Positions 51,089 to 61,638 are shown, counted from the stretch's first letter. The stretch is DNA of 64,000 nucleotides from Streptococcus cuniculipharyngis (GCF_007859195.1 NZ_VOHL01000004.1:1-64000); one strand, 5' to 3'. The notes: generated by a model not told the origin, from the sequence alone. Translations and numbers: made by a program.

Positions 51089-52180
51089 TTATAGCAAAGC
51101 TTTGAATTGGATATTAGAATCTTGCTCGAAGCAGTCATCAAATCCGCGTGGGTGGTGATATTCGATAATATCCTTATCTTGTGGATAAGTGTATTTACCA
51201 CCAACTTCCCAAATGAATGGGTGGAACTTGTATTGGAGACGTTCTTTACGCATTTTCCACAATTCAAGAATCTCATCTGTTGAAGCCATAAAGTTTGACC
51301 AGATATCATAGTGAACAGGAATGATAACCTTGGCCCGCAGATTTTCAGCCATGCGCAGAAGGTCAACAGAGGTCATCTTGTCTTGGATACCAATTGGGTT
51401 TTCACCGTAGTTGTTGAGGGCAACATCAATCTCAAAGTCTTTACCATGCTTAGCAAAGTAGTTTGAGAAGTGAGAATCTGCCCCATGATAAATGGTTCCA
51501 CCTGGTGTCTCAAAGACATAGTTAACTGCCTTACGCGCCATTTCTTCATCGGTTACCGCAAGACCACTCAATTCACCACCTGCTTCTTCTGCTCCTTCAA
51601 CTGGCAGGGTCACCAAGCAAGTACGGTCAAATGATTCAACGGCATGGACCTTAACATCTTTGAACTCAAAGCTATCGCCTGGCTTAACCACCATGATACG
51701 CTCTTCTGGCACGCCCCATTTTTTCCAAATTTCACCACATTCATAAGGGCCAACGAATTTGACATGGTCTAAGTTTGGATTATTGATAATAGCTGCTGCT
51801 GTGTTAATGTCAATATGGTCACTATGGAAGTGAGAGACCAAATAGTAGTCTAATTCATTGATGGCAAAGGGGTCAATCACCATGGGTTGTACCCGCAAGT
51901 TTGGTTGTAGTTTACGAACACCAGCCATATTAGCCATTTGGTGACCACGAACCATGTCTTTGACCTTCTTGGTTGATTTGCCACGAGCTGACCAAAGGTC
52001 CATGACCAAGTTAGCACCACCTGGAGTTTTTACCCAAACCCCACAGTTACCCAACCACCACATGGCAAAGTTGCCCGCTGGCACGACTTCTTCTTCAATT
52101 TCTTCATTAAGCCAAGTTCCCCACTCTGGGAAAGTGCTTAAAATCCAAGATTCTCTTGTAATGTCTTTCACATTAGCCAT
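51089..52180 (-). CDS. ulaG: L-ascorbate-6-phosphate lactonase
   Basis: 363 aa metallo-beta-lactamase-fold enzyme opening L-ascorbate 6-phosphate to 3-keto-L-gulonate 6-phosphate, the first intracellular step of ascorbate use. Metal motif SHFHSDHIDI plus YHGADSHFSN and VIIPVHYDIWSNF. Full-length match to UlaG. It has its own promoter (-10 52234-52229, cre, inverted repeat), separated from ulaA-F by ulaR. Confidence 0.97.
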   Translation of the reverse strand: MANVKDITRESWILSTFPEWGTWLNEEIEEEVVPAGNFAMWWLGNCGVWVKTPGGANLVMDLWSARGKSTKKVKDMVRGHQMANMAGVRKLQPNLRVQPMVIDPFAINELDYYLVSHFHSDHIDINTAAAIINNPNLDHVKFVGPYECGEIWKKWGVPEERIMVVKPGDSFEFKDVKVHAVESFDRTCLVTLPVEGAEEAGGELSGLAVTDEEMARKAVNYVFETPGGTIYHGADSHFSNYFAKHGKDFEIDVALNNYGENPIGIQDKMTSVDLLRMAENLRAKVIIPVHYDIWSNFMASTDEILELWKMRKERLQYKFHPFIWEVGGKYTYPQDKDIIEYHHPRGFDDCFEQDSNIQFKALL

Positions 52181-52228
52181 TTGTAAATCCTCCTCAAAAT
52201 CTCTAGGTATAATCTTCTTTACACCCTT

Positions 52229-52282
52229 ATTATAAATTATGAAAACGGAAACAAAAAGACCAAGTCTTACACAGGGGTGTGT
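52229..52282 (-). promoter_or_regulatory. ulaG promoter: -10, cre, UlaR-type operator
   Basis: -10 TATAAT (52234-52229). Cre site ATGAAAACGGAAACAA (52239-52254). Inverted repeat ACACA-GGGG-TGTGT (52269-52282), which begins inside the ulaR stop codon. Spacings are identical to those at ulaA. The -35 is poor, as expected for activator-dependent, CcpA-repressed promoters. Confidence 0.8.
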
Positions 52283-53967
52283 TCACTTGTCACACCTTGA
52301 TGACTCAAGTGTAACAATTCTTCATCAAACAGGCTACAAATCTCTTGACTTAGCTGAGTAATTATCCCTGGACTAGTCACATGAGGGCCCAATAGCTGCT
52401 CCAAGCGTTTTTCAAAATGAGGGCGGCAGGTCATCAACTCATAATGCCGGAGAAAATGACTGAGCTTGACCACATCATCATAAGATAAGATCGGTTGGAC
52501 CTGGACCAAAGGAAATTGAGTTTCTAGGGCATCACTGGTTGAAATCAGTAAATCCGCCACCAACAAATCCTCAACACTCTTGAATTGTTCTGTGGTAAAG
52601 GTCGCTTGAATACTATTCGGTGGCAGGTATTTTTGACACTGGCGCAGGAGAAGTTTTTGGATAGAAACTCCTTCATCACAGATGATATAGACCTGCTGCA
52701 AGTGGGAACTTTCTAGAGTATCCATTTCCTTTTCAAGATAACCACCAAAATGAATGGTTAAATAGGCCAAGTCATCATCATTTAAACTAATTTGCCATTC
52801 TTCCTCCAAAATGAGGGCTGCTTTTTTAACCTCGACAAATAAGCTATGGTACTTTTGTTTGATGTGTTTGGTTAAGGGATTTTTCGATAAAATGCCATAA
52901 TTCTTACGGAACAATAAGGCCTTGGTATGGGTTAATAACCTTCTCGCCAACTCTTCCTTTTGGACCAAGCGAACCTGGGCTGTCTGCTCAAAACTAGCCA
53001 TAAACCAATCAATGATCATGGCCATGTCTTGAAAGTCTTGACTAGTCAGATGACTGTCACGTTCCTTGCGATAAGACAGCAACAAGATAGCAATCAAACA
53101 AGTTCCAATCTCGTCCAATTCAACAGCTAACTGCCCCTGTATAGACTGGCTGATTTTTTGAGCAACCTGATATTCAATCCGTTGATGAACAGGCGCAAAC
53201 TTCTGTTGCATATCCTCCACTTCTTCCAGAGATAACTCCATGGTTTGATAAGACAAGAGAAGGTAGGGAAGAATCCGCAACATGAGACTTATTTCAGAAC
53301 GATTAATCTTCTTACCTAAATCATTTTCGCGTTTACTGACTTCTGCCAGTAAAAAGTCTTGCGCTTGGTCTGATAGGAGGCCTTCATCTGCCAAGGTCAC
53401 CATTAGTTTTTCTCTTAAGATGTTCAAAAAACCCGGGCTGGCTTCATTGAAAAGATCATAAAGAAAGGAATGGACGTATTGAATTTTATTTAAGGGATGA
53501 CATTGGAGGAAATAACCTTGGGATTTGGTGGCATAGAGATTGACCTTATACTGCTCTTGAGCCAAACGGTAACGAATATCATTCAGATCATTTAAGACGG
53601 TATTACGAGAAACGTCGGTCAAGTCCATTAACTTCTCAATGGTTACCCGCTCTGATGAAATGGCAATATAGACAATCATTAATTGAATGCGCTCGTCAAT
53701 ACTCATAATGTAACTGTCTGAAGCCACCTCGGCTAAGAGCGTCTGACAGGCCTCTTTTTGCTGATGGTTTAATAGAATCCCTACCCTAGGTTTACTGACA
53801 ATCGGGCTGACATCGTCTGGCAAGGCATCATTAATTTTATCAAGATGATAGTAGATTTTACGACGTGATTGCTCTGTTGAACGACTAATCGTCATAATCG
53901 TTTCAGGCGTTTCTAACTGAATCAGATAGCGTAGTAAATCACAACTACTCTTGTCCAATAAGATCAT
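52267..53967 (-). CDS. ulaR: BglG-family transcriptional regulator of ascorbate genes (UlaR-like)
   Basis: 566 aa from ATG 53967 (GGAGG eight bases upstream). The in-frame ATG at 53982 overlaps that ribosome site. Order: two N-terminal helix-turn-helix domains (about 5-60 and 85-145, the latter VTIEKLMDLTDVSRNTVLND), two PTS-regulation domains (PRDs, about 170-390, with conserved His), a PTS IIB-like domain (VYIICDEGVSIQKLLLRQC) and a tail. These regulators sense PTS phosphorylation and usually activate the neighbouring sugar operon. Located between ulaF and ulaG; its extended -10 TGCTATAAT lies near 54009-54001. Confidence 0.9.
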   Translation of the reverse strand: MILLDKSSCDLLRYLIQLETPETIMTISRSTEQSRRKIYYHLDKINDALPDDVSPIVSKPRVGILLNHQQKEACQTLLAEVASDSYIMSIDERIQLMIVYIAISSERVTIEKLMDLTDVSRNTVLNDLNDIRYRLAQEQYKVNLYATKSQGYFLQCHPLNKIQYVHSFLYDLFNEASPGFLNILREKLMVTLADEGLLSDQAQDFLLAEVSKRENDLGKKINRSEISLMLRILPYLLLSYQTMELSLEEVEDMQQKFAPVHQRIEYQVAQKISQSIQGQLAVELDEIGTCLIAILLLSYRKERDSHLTSQDFQDMAMIIDWFMASFEQTAQVRLVQKEELARRLLTHTKALLFRKNYGILSKNPLTKHIKQKYHSLFVEVKKAALILEEEWQISLNDDDLAYLTIHFGGYLEKEMDTLESSHLQQVYIICDEGVSIQKLLLRQCQKYLPPNSIQATFTTEQFKSVEDLLVADLLISTSDALETQFPLVQVQPILSYDDVVKLSHFLRHYELMTCRPHFEKRLEQLLGPHVTSPGIITQLSQEICSLFDEELLHLSHQGVTSEHTPV

Positions 53968-54087
53968 TTGGCTATCCTCCATGTCCTTTCTAGCCTGTAC
54001 ATTATAGCATAGGAAAGCGGTTTTATCTAGTTTCAATACTTGATTAAAGCAATTAATGGGAAAATGCAAAAAGGGGAAAGGATAAAA

Positions 54088-54106
54088 TCGACTGGTGACG
54101 ATTCTT
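54088..54106 (-). terminator. Weak terminator after ulaF
   Basis: Minus-strand AATCG / CGATT stem followed by TTTATCC, between ulaF and ulaR. The stem is only five pairs, so this is tentative. Confidence 0.35.
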
Positions 54107-54149
54107 GCCTTCCCACAAAGATATTTTTCCCCACTACTAAAAATAAACC

Positions 54150-54866
54150 TTAATGGGCATCACCCTTTTGGCCATAGTAGGCATTTGGACCATGCTTACG
54201 TAGGTAGTGTTTGTCCATGATATATTTAGGTGCTGGTTCAACCTTAGGATTGATTTGCTCGGTAAAACGGTTCATCTTGGCCACTTCTTCCAAAACAACG
54301 GAATGGTAAACGGCTTGAGCAGGATCCTTGCCCCAAGTAAATGGCCCATGGTTACGCACCACGATACCCGGAACTGCCACTGGATCAATCCCACGTTTGG
54401 CAAAGGTTTCCACAATAACAGCCCCTGTTTCTTTTTCATAAGCCGAATCGACTTCCTCCGCCGTCAAGGAACGGGCACATGGCACCGGACCATAGAAGTA
54501 ATCCGCATGGGTTGTGCCATAAAAAGGAATATCACGACCTGCCTGAGCCCAGCCAACAGCTTCTGTTGAGTGAGTATGAACAACCGCTCCAACTTCTGGC
54601 CAAGCCTTATAGAGGGCAACGTGGGTCGCAAGATCTGAAGACGGGTTCAAATCACCTTCAACCACATTGCCATCCAAATCAGTAACCACCATATTTTCAG
54701 GTGTTAACTTGTCGTAGTCAACTCCAGATGGTTTGATAACAATTCGCCCCAACTCTCGACAAACTTCTGACACATTGCCCCAGGTAAATTTGACCAAGCC
54801 ATGTTCTGGTAAAGAAACATTGGCCTCATAGACCCGCTGACGCATGTCTGCTAATGATTTTGGCAT
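54150..54866 (-). CDS. ulaF: L-ribulose-5-phosphate 4-epimerase (UlaF)
   Basis: 238 aa class II aldolase-family zinc enzyme that turns L-ribulose 5-phosphate into D-xylulose 5-phosphate, the last step of ascorbate breakdown. Motifs: FTWGNVSE, KPSGVDYD, the metal histidines in VVHTHSTEAVGWAQAG and NHGPFTWG. It begins one base after ulaE in the ulaABCDEF operon. The paralogue AraD shares the fold; operon context favours UlaF. Confidence 0.96.
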   Translation of the reverse strand: MPKSLADMRQRVYEANVSLPEHGLVKFTWGNVSEVCRELGRIVIKPSGVDYDKLTPENMVVTDLDGNVVEGDLNPSSDLATHVALYKAWPEVGAVVHTHSTEAVGWAQAGRDIPFYGTTHADYFYGPVPCARSLTAEEVDSAYEKETGAVIVETFAKRGIDPVAVPGIVVRNHGPFTWGKDPAQAVYHSVVLEEVAKMNRFTEQINPKVEPAPKYIMDKHYLRKHGPNAYYGQKGDAH

Positions 54867-54867
54867 C

Positions 54868-55731
54868 TTAAATCACCCCTGCTTTCTCCATCAATGGGTA
54901 AAGGAAGTCCTGAGCCTCTTTGATGGCTGCTCGTGTTTCCTCCACCGTTTCACAATTTTCAGACCACATTTCAATCAAGAATGGGCCATTATAGTTAGTC
55001 TTTTTCAAAACATCAAACATCTGCTCCCAGTCCACGCAACCTTGGCCAAAGGGCACATCACGGAATTGACCCTTAGCCTTTTCTGTGACGGCATAAGTAT
55101 CCTTCAAATGCAGGGCAGCAATGGACCGGTGACCCAAATAAAATTCGCTATAGATGTCATTGTGCCAAGCTGACACATTCCCCGTATCTGGATAGACAAA
55201 GAGGTAAGGTGAGTCAATCTCTTTTTCAATAGCCAAATACTTCTCAATCGAATTGATGAAGGGATCGTCCATGATTTCGATGGCTAACATGACCTGAGCA
55301 GCCTCTGCCCAGTCGCAGGCTTGACGGAGATTTTTAATAAAACGAGCGCGTGTTTCTGGTGATTTTTCTTCATAATACACATCATAACCAGCCAACTGAA
55401 TGGTCCGTACACCTAAATCTTGAGCCAACTCAATACACTGTTTCATGGTTTCTAAGGATTTCGCTTCAAGTTCTGGATCATTGGATCCCAAGGGATAACG
55501 ACGATGACCAGAAAAACAAATGGTGGGAATCCGGATACCTGTTTCATAGATGGCCTTAACTAACTCTAGCCGTTCTTCCTTGGTCCACTCCAATCGTGCC
55601 AAGCGGTCATCAGACTCGTCCACGGACATTTCAACAAAATCAAAACCCAGTTCTTTGGCAAAGGTCAAGCGTTCCAACCAGGTAAAGTGTTTGGGTGTCG
55701 CCTTTTCATAAATACCAATTGGACGTTTCAT
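54868..55731 (-). CDS. ulaE: L-xylulose-5-phosphate 3-epimerase (UlaE)
   Basis: 287 aa xylose-isomerase-like TIM barrel that converts L-xylulose 5-phosphate to L-ribulose 5-phosphate. Start MKRPIGIYEKATPKHFTW, metal-site regions EIMDDPFINS, YPDTGNVSAW, HLKDTY and IEMWSEN. Fifth gene of the ula operon, three bases after ulaD. Confidence 0.96.
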   Translation of the reverse strand: MKRPIGIYEKATPKHFTWLERLTFAKELGFDFVEMSVDESDDRLARLEWTKEERLELVKAIYETGIRIPTICFSGHRRYPLGSNDPELEAKSLETMKQCIELAQDLGVRTIQLAGYDVYYEEKSPETRARFIKNLRQACDWAEAAQVMLAIEIMDDPFINSIEKYLAIEKEIDSPYLFVYPDTGNVSAWHNDIYSEFYLGHRSIAALHLKDTYAVTEKAKGQFRDVPFGQGCVDWEQMFDVLKKTNYNGPFLIEMWSENCETVEETRAAIKEAQDFLYPLMEKAGVI

Positions 55732-55734
55732 AGC

Positions 55735-56400
55735 CTACCCCCAAATCCGTCTGATTTCATCCTTAAATTCACGAGCCGCTTGGGCTGGATTTTCTGCTTC
55801 AGTAATGCCACGACCTGCGATGAAGGTGTAAACATCCACCCCTTCAAAAAGTTTCAAGGTATCAACATCAAGACCACCTGTTACTGACACACGGAAGCCC
55901 ATATCAATCAGTTTTTTAACCTTATTAAGGTCTTTTTCTCCCCAAGTCTCACCCGCTAGCAGGGCATCACGAGATTGATGGTAAATGGCTTGAGAAATTC
56001 CTGCATCCAGCCATAGTTGAGCCTGGTCATAGGTCCAGTCGCCATACAATTCAATTTGGATTTCTCCCTTGTCACCATTAACTTCTTGAATGGCTTTAAG
56101 GGCTGCTGACATGGTTGGAATGGTTGCTGAACAGATACAGGTCATCCAGTCAGCTCCACGTACCGCATTATTTTTGGCAATTGTTCCGCCAGCATCCGCA
56201 CACTTGGTATCTGCCACGATAATCTTGTCTGGGAAGAGGTTTCGCAGAACCTCAACCAATTCGCTTCCTACTTGAAGCAGACAGACTGTACCTGCTTCAA
56301 TAATGTCAACTTCAGCGCCAACGGCAACAGCCGCCTTGATGGCCCCTTTCAAATCAGAATGGTCAAGAGCCACTTGTAAATTTGGAATATGTTTTGTCAT
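55735..56400 (-). CDS. ulaD: 3-keto-L-gulonate-6-phosphate decarboxylase (UlaD)
   Basis: 221 aa enzyme of the orotidine-phosphate decarboxylase superfamily. It makes L-xylulose 5-phosphate and carbon dioxide from 3-keto-L-gulonate 6-phosphate. Motifs: VALDHSD at the start, IIVADTKCADAGG (metal and catalytic Lys/Asp) and VTGGLD with AGRGIT for phosphate binding. The paralogue SgbH shares the fold; the ascorbate operon points to UlaD. Confidence 0.96.
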   Translation of the reverse strand: MTKHIPNLQVALDHSDLKGAIKAAVAVGAEVDIIEAGTVCLLQVGSELVEVLRNLFPDKIIVADTKCADAGGTIAKNNAVRGADWMTCICSATIPTMSAALKAIQEVNGDKGEIQIELYGDWTYDQAQLWLDAGISQAIYHQSRDALLAGETWGEKDLNKVKKLIDMGFRVSVTGGLDVDTLKLFEGVDVYTFIAGRGITEAENPAQAAREFKDEIRRIWG

Positions 56401-56424
56401 CTTTCTTCTCTTTTCTAATCCTTA

Positions 56425-56910
56425 TTAACCTTCTAAGTCAAGTCCTTCTAAATAAGGGCTATTTTTTGATTCTTCTACCATGGCCAAAACTTCTTCTGGA
56501 CTTTGACAAGCCACCAAACGCTCGATAGAATTATCTAACTCAAAGAGCGCGATAATCTGCGGAATAGCTACTGAGGTATGGATAGCTGCTGAAGTCGCTG
56601 CCAAGGTTAAGAGCACAGACACTTCTTTACCGTCTGAAAAAGTAACCGGCTTGGTCAAGGTAATCAAAGAGAAAGAATCACGATTCACACCCTCACCTGC
56701 CTGAGCATGGGGCATGGCCATGCCTGGCATTAAGATATAATAAGGGCCGTATTCTTCCGTTGACGCAATAATATTGTCATAGTAAGTTTCTGTCACAGCG
56801 CCACTTTCAATCAAGGGATTAACCGCTAGTTTTACCGCTTCTTGCCAAGTCTCTGCCGTCAGGCCCAAACGAATCGAATTATTTTCTGTAAATGATTTTT
56901 TCAAGTTCAT
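56425..56910 (-). CDS. ulaC: PTS ascorbate-specific IIA component
   Basis: 161 aa fructose/mannitol-type IIA protein that carries phosphate from HPr to UlaB. The active His lies in MPGMAMPHAQAGEGV. Start ATG 56910, with AGGGAAG upstream; the in-frame TTG at 56913 is too close. Third gene of the ula operon, following an intercistronic hairpin. Confidence 0.95.
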   Translation of the reverse strand: MNLKKSFTENNSIRLGLTAETWQEAVKLAVNPLIESGAVTETYYDNIIASTEEYGPYYILMPGMAMPHAQAGEGVNRDSFSLITLTKPVTFSDGKEVSVLLTLAATSAAIHTSVAIPQIIALFELDNSIERLVACQSPEEVLAMVEESKNSPYLEGLDLEG

Positions 56911-56940
56911 CAATCTTCCCTACCTTTCTTAAAACAAGGA

Positions 56941-56965
56941 GGTGCTTCCAGCATCTGAAAGCACC
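56941..56965 (-). other. ulaB-ulaC intergenic hairpin
   Basis: GGTGCTTCCAG (56941-56951) / CTGAAAGCACC (56955-56965), with flanking pairing, followed on the minus strand by CTCCTTGTTTT. It may attenuate transcription or stabilise the ulaAB part of the mRNA. Confidence 0.6.
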
Positions 56966-56975
56966 CCAAGGCTTG

Positions 56976-57257
56976 TTATTTTAATGCCGCTTCCAATTTT
57001 GTTTTGATTTCATTATCATCCATCAAATTGTCCAAACCAATCAATTTACCATTAGTTCGACCTTCCAACTCGCTAATCAAATGGTTTGATGCAATGACGA
57101 TGTCATAACCTGCCGCCAAACCTTTAGCTTCACCCACTGAGCATGATGCTGATTCAAAATTAGTCACGCCTAGACCACGGAGGGCATTTTCAACCTTCAT
57201 TTTAATCACCATTGATGATCCCATACCGTTACCGCATGCTGTAAGAACTTTAACCAT
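56976..57257 (-). CDS. ulaB: PTS ascorbate-specific IIB component
   Basis: 93 aa from ATG 57257 (AGGAGG upstream). The phosphorylated cysteine lies in VKVLTACGNGMGSSMVIKMK, the family signature. It passes phosphate to ascorbate during transport through UlaA. The frame extends to 57281 but those codons cover the ribosome site. Confidence 0.96.
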   Translation of the reverse strand: MVKVLTACGNGMGSSMVIKMKVENALRGLGVTNFESASCSVGEAKGLAAGYDIVIASNHLISELEGRTNGKLIGLDNLMDDNEIKTKLEAALK

Positions 57258-57305
57258 TATCTTTTCCTCCTGTAAAATCAATTATCTTATTTTTAAATGA
57301 CTACT

Positions 57306-58760
57306 TTACTCGCCTTGTGCTTCACCACGATAGTAAGCTTCTTTATCTTTTGCCTTGGCAAATTGAAGTTGTGGAATGGCAAGTAAGAAAGCACAAACTA
57401 GAACATAACCTGCTAAACCAAGGTACTTGAAGATGTAAGCAAATGGCAACCATGGAATTTCAAAGTCAATATTACCGTGGTAACCACCGTAGCTGGCAAG
57501 ATCCAAAAGGGCTACCGCTACTGCACCAAGAGCTACTTGAAGCACACCTGAAATAAATGATAGGATAACCGCTGCTTTCCAACCACCACGTTTGTCTGCA
57601 TAAACGGCGATAGCCGCATTGTCAAAGAAGACAGGAACGAAACCGGTGATAATCAAGACAGGGTTTTTGAAGACAATCAAGAGAACGATTGTAATCAACT
57701 GACCAACCAAACCAACTGCAAATCCTGAAAGGACGGCATTTGGTGAACCAAAACCATAAGAAGCTGCAACGTCAACCGCTGGGAATGAGCCTGGAAGCAG
57801 TTTTGATGAGATACCTTGGAAGGCATTGGTCAATTCACCAACGAACATCCGCACCCCTTGCATCAAGACAAAGAGATAAACTGAGAAAGTGAATGCTGTT
57901 TGAATGACATACATGAAGAAAGCTTGTTTCTCTGGGTTATATGGTGTACCAGATGTAATCACTTCGGCATTAGACATCACATCTGGACCAAGAATTGACA
58001 AGATTAAACCAAAGAAAATCAACATCAAGGTTGCAGAAGCAACAACTGTATCATGGAAAATGTTGAGGAAAGTTGGTAGTTTAAGATTGTCCAAGTTCTC
58101 CTCTTTTTTACCAAGTTTTGGTGCCACCTTATCAACAAACCAGATGGCAAATTGTTGTTGGTGTCCGATGGCAAAACCACCACCGCCAGTCAAGCGTTGA
58201 GTCGCCTCAACAGTCATATTTGAGCTGACCGCCCAGTAGAGTCCACAAATTAAACCAATGGCAACAACACCGAAACTACTGCGTAATTGTGGGACCAAAA
58301 GCAGGACAATCAAAGAAACTGTTGCAGCTTGTTGGACCATGATGTGACCAGTAATAAAGAGGGTTCTGACCTTAGTCACCTTACGCAGAGCAACCAAAAG
58401 AATATTAACCCCAAAACCAATCAAGAGAGCTGTTGTCGCTGCTCCAACAAAATCCGGAAACTGCTCAGCAATCTTAGTATTAGCTGCTGTCAACCCAAAG
58501 TAAGGGTCAATAACTGCCGCACCAATCTTGAACTTATAGTTCAAGGCTGCCAGAATGGGACGGAAAGTTGTTACCAAACCACCTGCACCGACATTAAGAA
58601 TCAAATAACCTACCGTTGCTTTGACAAATCCTGCAAAAACATCATGCAGTGGTTTTTTCAAGAGTAGGTAGCCCACAAGAACCAGCAAACCTACAAAGAA
58701 GGCTGGATTTTGCAAAATGTTTTGCGAAAACCAGTTTAATAGATTTAAAATGAATTCCAT
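57306..58760 (-). CDS. ulaA: PTS ascorbate-specific IIC permease
   Basis: 484 aa integral membrane transporter with about 11-12 helices, of the UlaA/SgaT family. It brings ascorbate in as its 6-phosphate. Typical stretches are KPLHDVFAGFVKATVGYLIL and TGGGGFAIGHQQQFAIW, with GSFPAVDVAASYGFGSPNAV further on. First gene of ulaABCDEF; a cre site and a shared inverted repeat lie upstream. Confidence 0.97.
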   Translation of the reverse strand: MEFILNLLNWFSQNILQNPAFFVGLLVLVGYLLLKKPLHDVFAGFVKATVGYLILNVGAGGLVTTFRPILAALNYKFKIGAAVIDPYFGLTAANTKIAEQFPDFVGAATTALLIGFGVNILLVALRKVTKVRTLFITGHIMVQQAATVSLIVLLLVPQLRSSFGVVAIGLICGLYWAVSSNMTVEATQRLTGGGGFAIGHQQQFAIWFVDKVAPKLGKKEENLDNLKLPTFLNIFHDTVVASATLMLIFFGLILSILGPDVMSNAEVITSGTPYNPEKQAFFMYVIQTAFTFSVYLFVLMQGVRMFVGELTNAFQGISSKLLPGSFPAVDVAASYGFGSPNAVLSGFAVGLVGQLITIVLLIVFKNPVLIITGFVPVFFDNAAIAVYADKRGGWKAAVILSFISGVLQVALGAVAVALLDLASYGGYHGNIDFEIPWLPFAYIFKYLGLAGYVLVCAFLLAIPQLQFAKAKDKEAYYRGEAQGE

Positions 58761-58811
58761 TTTAACACCCCTTTTCTTTTTATCTTTTTTATTTTTCTTG
58801 TTTACAATCTT

Positions 58812-58865
58812 ATTATAAAACTTGTAAGCGCAAACAAAAAGACCAAGAAATACACACTTATGTGT
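58812..58865 (-). promoter_or_regulatory. ulaA promoter: -10, cre, UlaR-type operator
   Basis: -10 TATAAT (58817-58812). Four bases on, a perfect cre TTGTAAGCGCAAACAA (58822-58837). Fourteen bases on, ACACA-CTTA-TGTGT (58852-58865). Same geometry as at ulaG. Confidence 0.85.
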
Positions 58866-58885
58866 TCAAGACTAGGAAACAAAAA

Positions 58886-58915
58886 AATAAGCACATGATT
58901 TGTCATCATGTACTT
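58886..58915. terminator. Terminator after purA
   Basis: AATAAGCACATGAT / ATCATGTACTTATT with A/T-rich flanks, lying between purA's stop and the ula operator. Confidence 0.75.
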
Positions 58916-58923
58916 ATTTATTT

Positions 58924-60249
<1,326 letters not shown>

Positions 60250-60292
60250 CTAGGGCAGGAATCTCACCTGCAAGCATAAGTCATACCTTTTT

Positions 60293-60321
60293 ATTATAGT
60301 AAAATTTTTCTCTTTTTTCAA
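60293..60321 (-). promoter_or_regulatory. purA promoter
   Basis: Minus strand TTGAAA (60321-60316), a 17-base spacer and TATAAT (60298-60293). The leader of about 75 nt also contains GCAGG-TGAGATT-CCTGC. Confidence 0.75.
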
Positions 60322-60367
60322 TCTTACCCAACCAAATGAGGACCAGCATAAAATCTCCGATTACTCC

Positions 60368-60396
60368 TTGACAAAAGCAAGATTTTAAGATAAAAT
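60368..60396 (+). promoter_or_regulatory. tRNA-Cys promoter
   Basis: TTGACA (60368-60373), 17-base spacer, TAAAAT (60391-60396), twelve bases before the tRNA. Confidence 0.85.
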
Positions 60397-60408
60397 AATA
60401 AACGTTAT

Positions 60409-60479
60409 GGCGGTATAGCCAAGTGGTAAGGCACGGCTCTGCAAAAGCTTGATCGTCGGTTCAAATCCGTCTACCGCCT
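60409..60479 (+). tRNA. tRNA-Cys (anticodon GCA)
   Basis: 71-base cloverleaf: acceptor GGCGGTA / TACCGCC, D arm AGCC-AAGTGGTAA-GGC, anticodon loop CTGCAAA with GCA at 60441-60443, T arm with GGTTCAAATCC, discriminator U as expected for Cys. No CCA is encoded. It is followed by a terminator (AAAGCTCATC / GATGGGCTTT with T6, near 60493-60521). Confidence 0.97.
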
Positions 60480-60492
60480 TCATCATCCAAGT

Positions 60493-60521
60493 AAAAGCTC
60501 ATCTGATGATGGGCTTTTTTG
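60493..60521 (+). terminator. tRNA-Cys terminator
   Basis: AAAAGCTCATC-TGAT-GATGGGCTTTTTT. Confidence 0.85.
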
Positions 60522-60610
60522 CTTGCCTACTAGGTTAAATGAGGATAAGGCATCATTTGTTGAAGCAAGAGTAAACTCTTTAATCGTTCACAAAAGTTCT
60601 CTACAACGTA

Positions 60611-60632
60611 GAACAAACCCTCTGGTTTTTTC
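60611..60632 (-). terminator. asnA terminator
   Basis: Minus-strand CCCTCTGG-AAAAAA-CCAGAGGG followed by TTTGTT, right after the asnA stop. Confidence 0.85.
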
Positions 60633-60645
60633 CAGAGGGGTCTGC

Positions 60646-61638
60646 TTACAAAATATGCTCAAAAGTTTCATAAACGTCTTTAGGCCAAACTGAGGTTTGA
60701 ACTTCGCCGATATGACCTTTTTTGAGGAGGAACATGGCCATACGAGATTGACCAATCCCTCCACCAATACTCAGAGGAAATTGACCAGCTAAAAGGGCCT
60801 CGTGCCAATCAAACGCTAACCGGTCTTGGTCGCCAGTCAAGTCAACCTGACGTTTGAGGGCTACCTCATCCACACGAATGCCCATGGACGATAGTTCAAA
60901 GGCTGTTTGCAGTCGGTCATTCCAAACTAGGATATCACCATTTAGACCGCGATAGCCATTCTCCGTCTCAGTGGTCCAATCATCATAATCGGGAGCACGA
61001 CCATCGTGGGGCTTACCATCAGCTAAGCAGCCGCCAATTCCAATGAGAAAGACCGCTCCAAATTCCTTGGTCACCGCATTTTCACGTTCTTTGGGGCTTA
61101 AATCGGGGTATTTTGCCACCAATTCTTCCGTATGGATAAAGGTAATCTGCTTGGGGAGAACTGCCTCAATATCATAACGAGCTTCAACGGCCAATTCCGT
61201 CAAGCGAATAACCTTATAAATCTGCTCCACCGTTTCTTTGAGATAGGCTAAATTACGACGCCCCGCCGGAATCACCTTTTCCCAGTCCCATTGGTCCACA
61301 TAGACCGAATGCGTCCGATCTAGCGAATCCTCATCAGGTCTCAGTGCCTTCATGTTAACCACTAGGCCCTCGCCTTCGTTAAAACTAAATCGGGCCAAGG
61401 TATGACGTTTCCATTTGGCTAGGGAATGAACCACTTCAAACTGGGCATCTGGGATTTTCAAGACATTGACCGAAACAGGGTTTTCAATGCCGGAAAGGTT
61501 GTCCTGCATACCATCTCCCACCCGACTCAAAATCGGCCCCTGCACCTCAACAATATTAAGCTTGTCAATCAAATACTGGGTAAAGGTATTCTTGACAAAG
61601 GAAATTTCTTCTTGCTGTTCAATAAAACTTTTTTTCAT
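60646..61638 (-). CDS. asnA: Aspartate-ammonia ligase (asparagine synthetase A)
   Basis: 330 aa class II synthetase-like enzyme using ammonia to make asparagine. Start ATG 61638 ([19 protein letters not shown]), GAGG upstream; the frame to 61710 is leader. Motifs: [29 protein letters not shown] and the class II motif 3 region [17 protein letters not shown]. Single gene. Confidence 0.97.
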   Translation of the reverse strand: MKKSFIEQQEEISFVKNTFTQYLIDKLNIVEVQGPILSRVGDGMQDNLSGIENPVSVNVLKIPDAQFEVVHSLAKWKRHTLARFSFNEGEGLVVNMKALRPDEDSLDRTHSVYVDQWDWEKVIPAGRRNLAYLKETVEQIYKVIRLTELAVEARYDIEAVLPKQITFIHTEELVAKYPDLSPKERENAVTKEFGAVFLIGIGGCLADGKPHDGRAPDYDDWTTETENGYRGLNGDILVWNDRLQTAFELSSMGIRVDEVALKRQVDLTGDQDRLAFDWHEALLAGQFPLSIGGGIGQSRMAMFLLKKGHIGEVQTSVWPKDVYETFEHIL

